A stretch of 64,000 bases of DNA from Chondrilla cf. caribensis (taxonomy: Eukaryota; Porifera; Demospongiae; Chondrillida; Chondrillidae): positions 4,816,223 through 4,880,222 of the forward strand of contig OZ026564.1 in the NCBI GenBank assembly GCA_964020155.1, written 5' to 3'. The stretch's first letter is position 1, and every line of letters begins with the position of its first letter. Positions 49,365-64,000 of the stretch are shown one piece after another. Made by a program: the position numbers and the translations under genes. The notes beneath the pieces were generated by a model. It was not told the origin of the DNA, ran no database searches, and saw nothing but the letters and a program-made list of their open reading frames with translations.

Positions 49365-51482
49365 TTATTGTCCAACATCTAAATCAGTGTGTGGGGTTGC
49401 TCGGCAACCCTTGTCATCTGCATCCTTCTTGTAGCAACAGCTCCACTAGCGGTGAGAAGAGAAGCATAGTTCATATCGGTCAACACGCACACGCAGTTAT
49501 CAACACTTACTCTGTTCTGTTGATGTTGATTGGAGGGAAATGGAGTGAATTAAGGGAGAGGATTGGGATGTGGTAAATTAGAATGCACAAACCTAATCAA
49601 GTACATTAAAACTCACAAATAAATACTGCAGGTTGATATAAGGTGCGTCCGTGGACATGCAGAGGAAGACAGAACATGTAAACACATGGCATGTAATGAC
49701 TCATCATAAGACTCACCCTCTGCAGTTGCCGTGGAAACAAAGTGTGATAAACAGTAGGGGAAGATAGGAATAATTCAATGATGCACATGCAAGTCACATG
49801 ACCACTACACTACTAACCCCCGGGTGCCACTTGCAAGCATCTGCCCCGTTCTCCTGGTCGATGTAGAACACCTTGCAGCGATGGCACTCCCTACGAGGTG
49901 AAAAAGTGGTCACTTGATACCCGGTGACACAAACCACAGGCCACACCCACTTGATACCCTGTGACACAAACCACAGGCCACACCCACTTGATACCCTGTG
50001 ACACAAACCACAGGCCACACCCACTTGATACCCCGTGACACAAACCACAGGCCACACCCACTTGATCTTGTCCTTCACATTGTCCCTCCTCAGATCCGAG
50101 ACTTGCTTGTATGCCAGGTCCTTCTCCCTGCGCAGTCTGTCCACTTGCTGAGTCAGCAACTCGTGCATCTCCATTGCTTGTTCACTAGCCTTCAAGGCCG
50201 CACGCCGCTCCTTGTCTAGCTTACAACACTCTAAGCAAATCACAACATAGTGACAGGTTGGAAGATCTAACACTCCACGTACACAGACAAGGGGAAACAA
50301 CCCACCATCCTCCAGTGTCTGGCACCTTTCTCTCAATTCTTTTATCTCCTTGAGCCCTTCTCTAATCTGCTCTAAAGCATCATCTCTCTCCTTTACTAGT
50401 TCCCTCACCTCCTGATGAGCTAGGTCCCGTTCCAACTTGATAGCCTTCAACTGATCGGCGAGTCTCTTGATGTCTCTTCGATCAGTGCTTTCAGGAAAAC
50501 ACAAGTTCATCTGCTTAAGAGCTTCCTTTATGCTCATCCTCTCGGACATGGATGGATGGAGGAGTTCTCTGATAATAGAGCAAAAGGCTTTAGGGTAATC
50601 TTTAGGGAGAGGAGGAATGGCATCGTGAGAATAGGACACACCCTTACTGGAATGGGTGTGACCTAACGGGTAATCTACAAACGGATGTCGACCCATTGCA
50701 ATCTCGTATGCTAACACACCCACAGCCCACGCCTCCTGCTGGGAGTAGTCTATACTCCACTCCCCGCTCGATGACTGGCGTATTTTGTTGTAGACGGTCA
50801 GCACTTCGGGTGACAGGTGAGCCTTGTTCCCGCCAATGAGGCAGCCATGGCGATACCTCATGACCATATTGGCAGTGGGGAACTGGGAGGAGCACCCAAA
50901 ATCACACAGAACCACTTCTCCCTCAGAACCTATCAACACGTTGTCCAGCTTCAAGTCCAGGTGCACGACCCGGTTGTGCTGCAAATGGAGCAGCGCCTCC
51001 ATGAGCTGGTGTGTGAGGTTGTAGAGGGCGTCAAACGGTAGAGGAACGGGCTGGTCCTCCAGCCACGTCCTCAGATTAGTGGGATAATAATCAAACACGA
51101 CGAACTGGCCTTTCCTGCGGACAATCTCTCCCGATCTATCCTTCGGAGCTGCATAACTTCGGATATTATCCGGCAAATGGGAGATAAAGGAATCCGGAAT
51201 AGTGCTGATAAACTGGGCCCAATATTTCACAACGTTCTTGTGGGAAACAATTCTGGAGAGAATACTCCACTCATTCTCGTACGCGTTTCTGATGGCCGTG
51301 GAGAAGTCGTGCATGAAGGTGAACAACAATTTGACAGCATAAAGTTTGTCGGGCTGCGGGACTCCAGGTCGGGTGCACTTGGCAGCTACAACTAGCCCGT
51401 GTTGGCCGACTCCTACCACCCTTAATATGGCAAAATCCTCGGCGCTAGCAGTGTTCAAGACGTTCAGTTCTACGACCTCCAT
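49365..51482 (-). CDS. Protein kinase with coiled coil and C-terminal Cys/His zinc motif (PINK1-like catalytic domain)
   Basis: Firm minus-strand exons: 51482-50306, 50230-50062, 49890 to at least 49799 (the frame reaches a stop at 49794 if the donor there is not used). The kinase domain is residues about 15-330: GVGQHGLVV glycine loop, VIVKLL-type Lys as YAVKLLF, catalytic loop HLDLKLDNVLI (Leu replaces the Arg of HRD), DFGCSSQF, then GGNKAHLSPEV and IDYSQQEAWAVGVLAYEI. The last two segments resemble PINK1, but no mitochondrial leader is seen. A coiled coil follows (about 340-460), then CHRCKVFY...CKWHPG. A possible last exon 49445-49365 encodes WSCCYKKDADDKGCRATPH; with CxxC and CxWHPG it completes a familiar CHORD-like ligand series, but the linking exon is not resolved. 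Without that exon the protein is 480 aa. Confidence 0.85.
49914..50061. repeat. 37-bp repeat in kinase intron 2 containing the splice donor
   Basis: Four copies start at 49914, 49951, 49988 and 50025; the fifth TTGAT, at 50062, is the exon end. On the gene strand each unit reads ATCAA|GTGGGTGTGGCC, i.e. exon end plus donor. Confidence 0.95.
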
Positions 51483-51593
51483 CTTTGCTAGGTGCAGGAA
51501 GGTTAGTACGTCACGTGAGAGTCGTCACGTGACATATCTACTGATTTTTGCGCGAAATTCCTGACAACGAGCAGGTCGTCTCCGCTGGCGAAG
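51483..51593. promoter_or_regulatory. Divergent kinase/PWWP promoter with E-boxes and E2F-like site
   Basis: 111 bp between ATGs. It contains two TCACGTGA palindromes (E-box cores 51512-51517 and 51526-51531) and an E2F-like TTTTTGCGCGAAA at about 51545-51557. Confidence 0.65.
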
Positions 51594-54263
51594 ATGGAAT
51601 ACAAGGTCGGAGATTTAGTTTGGGCTAAAGTTAAGGGACATCCTTATTGGCCAGCAAGAGTTAGCCGGTTTAGAAATATATTTAGTAGCTTGTATATCAG
51701 CATCTACATCTGTTCCGTAGGTGAATCGCGTACCCAGCCAACGAGGAAGGAAGCAAGGAAAGTACGACGTGTTCTTCTACGGAACGCACGAGCAGTGAGA
51801 ACGTTCTAGGCTAACACACATGCCTCAGCGATGCTGCACGTGATCTCTCCCATCCTTTAGCGCGTACGTTTTGCAGTCCAGCTTGAAATCCTACAGCGCC
51901 AACAACCTAAAGTATCGCAAACCGTCCAAGCGAACGGGGTTTGCTGAAGGCATCTGGGAGATAGAAGAAGACCCAGACTTGGTGATAACCCTTGGAAGGA
52001 AGAGGGCTCTATGGCCTCTCTCTTCACAGAACACATCTGTGAGTGGAGTGTACCCCACACTCAGCTGTAGCATGACACCCACCTAGTGTATGACACACCC
52101 TCACCTAGTGAATGACACACCCTCACCTAGTGTATGACACACCCTCACCTAGTATATGACACACCCTCACCTAGTGTATGACACACCCTCACCTAGTGTA
52201 TGACACACCCTCATCTCACTTACATTTGGACTATATTCCAGTGTATTCTTAACTGATTCAGAGCAATAAGAGAATTAAAGAAGAAATTAACCGTGATCCA
52301 GGGTCAAATGAACACATGGGTCCAAATGATTCACCACCAGGGGCATGTATGCTTACGGACATTACTAATACCTCAAATTGTCAGGCTGGGATGAAAGGAG
52401 GCACGCCCTTAAGTCATGAAAACAAAGAAGACACACCCCTCAGTAATGAAATCAAAGAAGACCCTCCCTTCAGCAACGATGAGTTGGAAAACAGTAGTCC
52501 TCTGTTAGAGCAGTCCACATCATGTGGCAGCCCTCTATCACCTATAGTCAGTACTCCTCCGTATCATAGAGCTCTGTTTTGGGAGAATGTCCACCAGCAA
52601 AACACAATCAATAGTGGAGTAAAGAAAGGTATCTCTCCAAGTGGAATTGAACAGCCACTACCTGAAGACCATGTCCTCACCACATCCACACCACCTGTCC
52701 TCACCACATCTACACCACCTGTCCTCACCACATCTACACCACCTGTCCTCACCACATCTACACCACCTGTCCTCACCACATATACACCACCTGTCCTCAC
52801 CCTGTCAAAACTATGGGCAGTGACTCAAGAAGAAAACCAAGTTGTCCCATGTGAAGAGCTTGATTATAAAGAAATGTCACTTTATGAGAAATTTTCTGAA
52901 GAAAGTCTTGTGTATCATCCCACCAACGACAAGAAGTCCCTCTGTGTGAAGGAACCATCATGTCTGCCTAACATAGAGTGTGAAAGTAGTGATTATCCAA
53001 CCCAGTCTACCCCCACCGAACAAGTTGATCAGCTGAACAAGTCCTCACCCACCGAAGGTGATGACCAGCCACCCAAGTCCTCCCCCACTGAAGGTGATGA
53101 CCAGCCAACGCAGTCCTCACCCACCCAACAGGATGATCAGCTGAACAAGTCCTCACCCACCGAAGGTGATGACCAGCCACCCAAGTCCTCACCCACTGAA
53201 GGTGATGATCAGCCAACCCAGTCCTCACCCACTGAAGGTGATGACCAGCCACCCAAGTCCTCTCCCACTGAAGGTGATGATCAGCCAACCCAGTCCCCAC
53301 CCACTGAAGGTGATGATCAGCCAACCCAGTCCTCACCCACTGAAGGTGATGATCAGCCAATGCAGTCCTCACCCACCGAACAGGATGACCAGCTGAATCA
53401 GTCCTCCCCCAGCAAACGGAGTAATCTTTGCCATAAAAGTAATGGCTCAAGCAAAGGACATAGTCTCATCAATGGAGATGATCTGGAACTGAAGTGAGTT
53501 TGTTGAGAACCTGCGTTTGATTCCACAAGTTGAGCAGAGTTTTCTCACACATAAATAGAGACATTAAAGTTGTAAGAGTGCGTCAAGCCTTGAAGGAAGT
53601 GGAACTTGTTAAGACCACCACGTATAACCTGAAATGTGCTTTGAGGAGGATGGACACGGTATGGCATGATGATAGATGTGTGGCGTGATGATAGATGTGT
53701 GGTGTGGTGATAGCTAGATGTGTGGTGTGGTGATAGATGTGTGGTGTGATGATAGATGTGTGGTGTGGTGATAGATGTGTGGTGTGGTGATAGCTAGATG
53801 TGTGGTGTGGTGATAGCTAGATGTGTGGTGTGGTGATAGATGTGTGGTGTGATGATAGATGTGAATGTCTTCTACAGAACATGAGGCAAGCCCTACGTTA
53901 CCTTGGTGATATTCACGATGCTCAACTTGATTTTGATACTCTAAAAGAATTTCCAGACGTCGTGAGGACAATAAGGAAGGTTGTGTGGGTGGTGGGTGGG
54001 GTGTATAGCCTGCATGATGTAATGCACAATATTATTATCATTCCAACGTTGACTGTTTGTAGTTGAGAAGGTACAAAGCAAATGAGAGGATATCGAAGAA
54101 AGCAAATCAGATATTCTTCAAGTTCAAGGGAATGTACATCAAGTCCGTGAAGGGGAAGAGTTCCAAGCAGCCAGTTGAGGAGTCATCTCTGGTCAATACC
54201 TCTGCTACACCTGGAAGTCTACCACAGACAGACGCTGCTCCCACCAGCAAGAGTGTGTGTTGA
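51594..54263 (+). CDS. HDGFL2: HDGF/LEDGF-family protein with PWWP and integrase-binding-type (IBD) domains
   Basis: Chromatin reader of the PSIP1 (LEDGF/p75) and HDGFL2 type; PWWP binds H3K36-methylated nucleosomes, IBD binds partners with IBD-binding motifs (MLL-menin, JPO2, IWS1). Exons: 51594-51659, 51721-51794, 51861-52038, 52262-53493, 53559-53658, 53878-53979, 54063-54263, giving 650 aa. PWWP (residues 1-95): DLVWAKVKGHPYWPARV, YDVFFYGTHEHAYV, KRTGFAEGIWEIEEDP. Exon 4 is low complexity with two coding repeats (TTSTPPVL; SSPTEGDDQP). The IBD follows (VRVRQALKEVELVKTT; ALRYLGDIHDAQLDF; VVRTIRKLRRYKAN; FKGMYIK). PSIP1 and HDGFL2 are vertebrate duplicates, so this is pro-orthologous to both. 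Shares a divergent promoter with the kinase gene. Confidence 0.92.
52083..52212. repeat. 23-bp repeat in PWWP/IBD gene intron 3
   Basis: About five copies of TAGTGTATGACACACCCTCACC. Confidence 0.9.
52670..52800 (+). repeat. Coding 24-bp repeat (TTSTPPVL octapeptides)
   Basis: Five to six in-frame copies of CACATCTACACCACCTGTCC plus TCAC within exon 52262-53493. Confidence 0.96.
52999..53405 (+). repeat. Coding 36-bp repeat (SSPTEGDDQPxx)
   Basis: About 11 in-frame copies with unit CAGTCCTCACCCACTGAAGG plus TGATGACCAGCCAACC; acidic/Pro/Ser spacer between PWWP and IBD. Confidence 0.97.
53662..53868. repeat. 19-25-bp repeat in PWWP/IBD gene intron 5
   Basis: Units of GATAGATGTGTGGTGTGGT end about 10-15 bp before the acceptor at 53877. 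Confidence 0.93.
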
Positions 54264-54328
54264 TGAGCTCCTCCAGGAAAGCCACTGTAAAGTGAAGTCT
54301 GACCCGAGCTCTGTATTTGATCAACTTT

Positions 54329-54347
54329 AATAAACACATAATTTATT
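54329..54347. terminator. Overlapping poly(A) signals for two convergent genes
   Basis: AATAAA on + at 54329-54334 (66 bp after the PWWP/IBD stop) and AATAAA on - as TTTATT at 54342-54347 (62 bp after the secreted-protein stop). Confidence 0.75.
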
Positions 54348-54408
54348 GTTAAAAAGTTATACAAATTTAAACAGTGTTCAGTTCATGTTGACAGTAATTA
54401 TGTTCATT

Positions 54409-56925
54409 TTAAGGGCTTTGATTGTACATAAAACTATAAGCTTCGGCACCTACGGTCCAGTTTGCCAGCAACTCCGCCCACTCATTGGTTTGTATGTCTC
54501 TTCGAGTCTCTGGCAGGTCCCCCAGTGACACACCCACTGTGGATTCCCAGAACTGCTGACCTGCATGCCACGGACTTGAGGACAGCACCCACTGTTCATT
54601 TAGGGGGCTTCCTGAGGGGGTGGGAGTTGACACACCCCCACTAGGCAACACAAAACCTCTGGTTATTGCCTCCTGCCTCCAGATTTCATTGATCCCCTCC
54701 CACAAAACACGTGCCTCCTCCCATTGCTCGTTGGGAGTACCAGTGTTTTGAGGATCGATGGGAGGAACCTGTAGTCCATAGCTTGTCGCCAGTGCAGACC
54801 ATTCGCGAAGGTCATTGTAAAAGGAACACAAGTTTCGTTCCCATTCTTCAGGAAGACATTCCTTGGTACAGTTCCGATAGCAGGGACCATATCCTGTAGT
54901 TAACAATGGCAGTTTGACCTAACCACACACATGGCATGCAGCCGTGCCGCATCACACACACACCTGCTGTAAACGTCCACTCAAAATCAGCTGACAAGAC
55001 TAAACCAGTTTGACCTGGTTGTTGTGGGCATGACAACAGTGGCACAACAGCCCCACTTTCAATGTTAACCCGATATGTTGCTCCTGACATTAGCTCAGCT
55101 GTGATCCTGATAAACAGAGTATTTCCGCTAGTCATCACTTGTTGCGATGAAGATACATCAATGACCTCAGGTGTAGATTGCTGGGGAGTTAACTGCTCTA
55201 TGTAAATAAGCCTGCGAATAGCACTCAGCTGGACCTGCCAGGAAGGATATGGAATACGTTGAAGTACAAATGGTGTGCAAGTACTTAAGAGAATTGCATT
55301 TTTACATTTTGATTGAAAGAGATGTTGAACAGTCTGTTATCTGGTGCCACAAGCGTGTTTGGTAAATTTGAACCTGTTTCCACAGCAACCTGTGTGGCTG
55401 CAAACATCAAACATTGAAAGTAATATCATGTTACCAAACACACTAATGGCAATGGTAGTCCCACTCACTTCCGGCATACAAGGTTAAGAACCGAACATCA
55501 GAAGACTGGCTACATTGGGGAAACACACCATTAGGACCACAACACGTTATATTGACTCATGACCTATGAGCTATCCAGGTCATTGCAGATTACAACCACT
55601 TACTGTGTGTTATCAATAGCCAGATAGCTGATGACATGTGTTCCATACTGATCTACGGAAGGGGTCCACTGTACTACGAACAGCACACTGCCACCTGTCT
55701 GGTCCCGACGTTCCACTGAAAGCCTCGCTGGACCAGAGATAAGCAGCTCTGTTATGCTACAAGTGAACAGCAAACAGAACTATCAATACACCAACTCTTT
55801 AGCACCCTTTAGGGGAGTAACATACCTTCTTCCTTCTGAGGGTGTGGCCAAAATATAAGCTGTAAAGGACCCTCCCGCCTGCACAGTGTCACATGACCTT
55901 TCGGGAGGTGTAACATTGGTGTCAAATGTTGGCTTCGAAGCACATGAACTGTTTGTACTGGCTACATTCACCTGTGAGATCATTGTTACCAAACTGAGCA
56001 CATTGGTAGTGATGAAAGGTGGTTCACTATCCTACCGTTAGTCTGATGGGTATGGCTGTGAGGGGTGTGTCTACTCCTGGTGGGAAGTCCTCCACCGTGA
56101 TAGACAGATAGGCACCGCCAGGTTGAGGGTCGGTGAAGGTTACACTGCAAGCCTCGTCCAGGACAGCCCAAGTAGGAAATGGGACACACCCTGTGGTCCC
56201 ACACTCCTCCCCCACTGACAGTCTGCATCGGATGTCGTCCCCATCATTATCAGCAACCAGTAGACGGAGTTCAGATGAACATCCCTGGTTGACATAAACC
56301 AGCGGAGGTACTGAGGACACTGGGGGACTGTTGGCCACACCCGTGTCGTTACGGAGACGCAGATCAACAACTGTCATTAAAGTGAATTCAGAATTGTCGG
56401 CATAGCTAGGGAGGCAGCACTCATCAAGCCTATTGGAATGGTTTCCATGGTTACAGCAAATTGTAAACATGATATAAAAGACTCATACTCACCGAACAGT
56501 GTACAGTCCACGGGGATCAGGGAATGTGTACAAGAATGACCCCTCCCCTTGGACCACGCCCTCTTCTCTGCTGAACCCTGTACAGACATAGCTGTTTCTA
56601 CCAATTACGGTATTGTCCGTTAGCCCAGGACCAGAGGCTACAATGTCTGTGCTTCCATCAACAGAAAACACACCCAAGTTGAACTCATTGCACTTGGTAT
56701 TCTCTCCCTCCCTTCGTACGATCACTTCATATGTGAACCGAATCTGAAAAAGAAGCCGACGGAAGAGTACACGTGCACACATACATACACAGTTAATATT
56801 TGTCTACCAACTTGTCCTGCTTCATCTGTTGGCCACCAAGCAAGGTATCCTCCCCGGACATGGTCACCAGAAGCACTAGGAAAGACGGAAGACGCAAGAA
56901 CTAGAAGACACAAAACAGTAACCAT
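54409..56925 (-). CDS. Secreted multidomain protein of unknown function
   Basis: Minus-strand exons: 56925-56812, 56743-56493, 56429-56036, 55971-55826, 55756-55604, 55509-55469, 55397-55306, 55234-54964, 54893-54409, giving about 648 aa. The N terminus is a signal peptide (MVTVLCLLVLASSVFPSASG). A beta-rich domain opens DHVRGGYLAWWPTDE and goes on to FTYEVIVRREG, a form I associate with H-x-RGG proteins of sponges, cnidarians and protists. A second Cys-rich segment contains VADNDGDDIRCRL and ITVEDFPPG, and further beta-type stretches follow (LLISGPARLSV; FVVQWTPSVDQYGTHV). The C-terminal 160 residues are Trp/Cys-rich (YGPCYRNCTKECLPEEW; two NEQW). No membrane anchor is seen. Exon 55509-55469 rests on phase alone. 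I cannot name a function. Confidence 0.82.
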
Positions 56926-57140
56926 TGTAGATACACGCCCCCCTTGCCGCCCTCCGGTAGTGGCGACTTCCGGTTAGATCTGGACATAGCGGTGCCAAAC
57001 GTGAGTAGGTCGTTATACGAGTGTGCGCACTGTCTCGAGGCGGTCCAAGTTATTGTTCATCACATTTCACCAGACGACGCTGAACAGCCCCTTGGCTTGT
57101 AGGAGAGGTCTCGCGGATTCAGTGTAGAGCAAGACCGACC
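56926..57140. promoter_or_regulatory. Divergent region between secreted protein gene (-) and SMAD4 (+)
   Basis: 215 bp between start codons, GC-richer near 56937-56960. No clear core-promoter motif. Confidence 0.5.
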
Positions 57141-61818
<4,678 letters not shown>

Positions 61819-62054
61819 TGCTTCCTGCGACGAGCATTCAATCATTTTATACTATTATCGGCAGCCAACTCCCAAATACCATATTAAACACATTTGACAC
61901 AATTAGTGTTCTTAACATTTCCTCAGTTTTGTATGTGCATAGCAGCTCTATACAGGGTGCATGACAGGATTTATAATGACCATATTATGTCACATATCAA
62001 AGACTTGTGAATACATTAATTTTAAAAAGTGTAATAATGGAATACGTGCATCCC
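61819..62054. other. Convergent 3' region of SMAD4 and WDR43
   Basis: 236 bp between stop codons on opposite strands; AT-rich, nothing further seen. Confidence 0.7.
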
Positions 62055-63931
62055 TCAATCGTCAGTTAATAGTTCTTCAGATTCTAATGAATCCTCCTGA
62101 TCGGATTGGCTGTCTACTTCAGAATCAGACCAATCACTGTCCTCCCTGTCGTCGTCTGTCAATCTGTCATCAGCTGTAGAATCGACCAATTGCAGACATA
62201 ACACCATGTTCGTGTTGTGATGCATCTGTCCACTCACTGTCAACTTCATGGACCAGTAATGGCATCAGGTCTGTAGTGGAGCGTTCATCCGATCGGGAGA
62301 CCTGCATTTGTGTACAAACTTACTTGGTGAAAGGTCTTGTGAAGTGTACCACATTACAGGCAACGACCCACCATTGATAGGAGCACGTCAAGCTTCCCAT
62401 GGAGACGACACACTCTCTCATATGAGGACAAGCGAACAGCGGATAATTCTTCCAGATAACCGAGTGCTCCGGTTGCCATGGGGACAGTACTTAAGAAGGT
62501 CATGTGACATGTTAGACACATTCTTATCCAAACCAGTAGTTCTGTACACCTTGCTGGTTTCAGTTCCACTTTCTCTATCAACTGACAGAGTGGACCATTA
62601 CTCAAGTAACTGCATGTGGTTAAGAGTGCCTCAGGAAGGCATGGTAACATGGGAGAACCAACCTGCCTCATGAAAGGTAAAACAGTGGAAGGAGGAAGCT
62701 TCTCTACAGTGGACCGGATCTCTCTCTCCTTACCCTGATTGCTCAAGGCACTCTGGGGACATTGTACAATACCAGATTACACACCCATCATCACGACACA
62801 CCCATCATCACGACACACCCATCATCACGACACATCTATCATCACGACACACCCATCATCACGACACATCTATCATCACGACACACCCATCATCACGACA
62901 CATCTATCATCACGACACACCCATCATCACGACACATCTATCATCATGACACACCAATTATCACACAATACACCCGATGTGTGCAGACTCTAACCTCCAG
63001 TAACTTGCTGTCTTTGGATGTTACAGCTTGTACGATTAACTGTGTAACTGATACCGTTGAAGGTTTATTCTGTTTTACTCTCTTCTCTGGAGGGGTCCCA
63101 ACAAGGTCTTTGAGGACAGTCTACAGAGAAACAGCAAACCTAATAGCCAAGTCAATCCAGAGTCCCACCACACTCAGCACCTCCACAGGTGAGGACAATG
63201 TGTCTTGCTTGGGCATAGGACCTGCTACTGTCACCTTTCCCATTTCAGATTTCTTCTAAAGAGATGAATTTCTTATGTGAATACAGTGGTAAACAGGATT
63301 TGAGGATAAGTAACCACTCCCCAACGTTCCAAAACCATCCAGGGACAGCCCCTTCTCCAAGCACACCATTTATGGAAAAGTACCTTGTCCGTTCTCTTGG
63401 TCTTTGGCAGTAGTAGATTAGTTGGCACACTTCTAACAAGAATTTTGTGTTTTTCTTGCAAAGGAAACTCCTTCAAAACAGGATTGAAGTCAATTTAACA
63501 AGATACTTTCATCTATCTATATATAATTTTTGAAAACTCTAAGAGCTTAAATACAAATAAATCATTCTGAAAACAAAATGAACGAAAAAGAACTCGTAGT
63601 TGGCAATAATTATTGGATTGTGCTCACCAATACTTCAAAAATTGGCTTAATCATGTTCCCATAGGCTACGGTTATACAATCTGGTTCCAACTTTACATCA
63701 AGCATTGAAATAGGAACTGGGACATCCCGCTGGAGATCACAGGATTAAAGATGTCAACATGTATATACACACATCCCACCCACTCCCACCCGGCACCTGT
63801 TTCTCCTCCACAAACTGCACTGTGCAGTGCGGAGTGACTGGTGTGTTGGAGGACATGAAGTCGACCACAAACTCTGATACACTTCCGTCTTCACAAGCTG
63901 CCACTACAGAACCTCTCAAGACATCTGTCTT
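62055..63931 (-). CDS. WDR43: WDR43/UTP5 small-subunit processome protein, 3' part
   Basis: Nucleolar U3 snoRNP (t-UTP) component for pre-rRNA transcription and processing. Minus-strand exons, 5' to 3': 63931-63797 (5' edge probable), 63729-63628, 63470-63384, 63255-63181, 63120-62995, 62752-62663, 62581-62372, 62301-62238, 62173-62055, all in phase. WD40 remnants come first (VVAACEDGSVSEFVVDF), then a basic linker, then the Utp12 domain: VTQLIVQAVTSKDSKLLE, TVEKLPPSTVLPFM, LLVWIRMCLTCHMTFLSTVP, RLHGKLDVLLSM. The tail is very acidic (DREDSDWSDSEVDSQSD), like human WDR43. The N-terminal WD repeats lie beyond the right edge. The intron at 62753-62994 carries a 17-bp repeat. Confidence 0.87.
62778..62955. 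repeat. 17-bp repeat in a WDR43 intron
   Basis: About ten copies of CACCCATCATCACGACA or CATCTATCATCACGACA. On the gene strand the array ends about 25 bp before the acceptor at 62753. Confidence 0.95.
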
Positions 63932-64000
63932 CTTGGGGAAATGGCAATCAAAGTTAATCACATGACTATCACATGTGAGTACAAATAGAGGTGTAGTTTG

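Overview
The window is nuclear DNA of an early-branching animal. Genes are split by short GT-AG introns, and nearly every protein is a recognisable orthologue of a conserved metazoan gene. The mix (SMAD4, Dixin, a coronin, a LEDGF-type PWWP/IBD protein, a CEP152-like protein) together with very tight gene packing suggests a sponge, probably a demosponge. That taxonomic call is inference; the metazoan call is not in doubt. There are no bacterial, viral, CRISPR or plasmid features. All exon maps below were built by hand from splice consensus, reading phase and remembered family sequences.

Layout, left to right: Rab GTPase (+, cut by the left edge); a 135-bp foldback element; ferrochelatase (+); ribosomal protein eS27 (-); two tandem proline-rich membrane protein genes (+); HYPK (-); HDHD2 (+); a REXO4-type exonuclease (-); a short coronin (+) whose third intron carries a terminal-inverted-repeat element; Dixin (+); prefoldin subunit 2 (-); WDR7/rabconnectin-3 beta (+); a CEP152-like coiled-coil protein (+); a PRUNE2-like DHH-BCH protein (+); cysteine dioxygenase (-); Golgi alpha-mannosidase II (+); a protein kinase with a coiled coil and a zinc-ligand tail (-); a PWWP/IBD protein (+); a secreted protein of unknown function (-); SMAD4 (+); WDR43/UTP5 (-, cut by the right edge). 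The genes do not form one pathway; this is ordinary housekeeping and developmental gene space. Many neighbours are divergent, with start codons 38 to 215 bp apart, so shared bidirectional promoters are likely.

The striking property is the introns. Almost every larger intron carries a minisatellite (unit 11 to 59 bp) or a long GT tract. The arrays are not placed at random: most end within about 0 to 45 bp of the 3' splice site, and in several cases the repeat unit is a copy of the splice-acceptor region itself (SMAD4 intron 5, mannosidase introns 9, 15 and 18, ferrochelatase intron 4). In two cases the unit contains the 5' splice site plus the end of the exon (CEP152-like intron 4, kinase intron 2). 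A 43-bp duplication over a mannosidase acceptor looks like a first step of the same process. GT tracts start exactly at several 5' splice sites. I regard tandem amplification of splice sites as the best candidate for something undescribed here.
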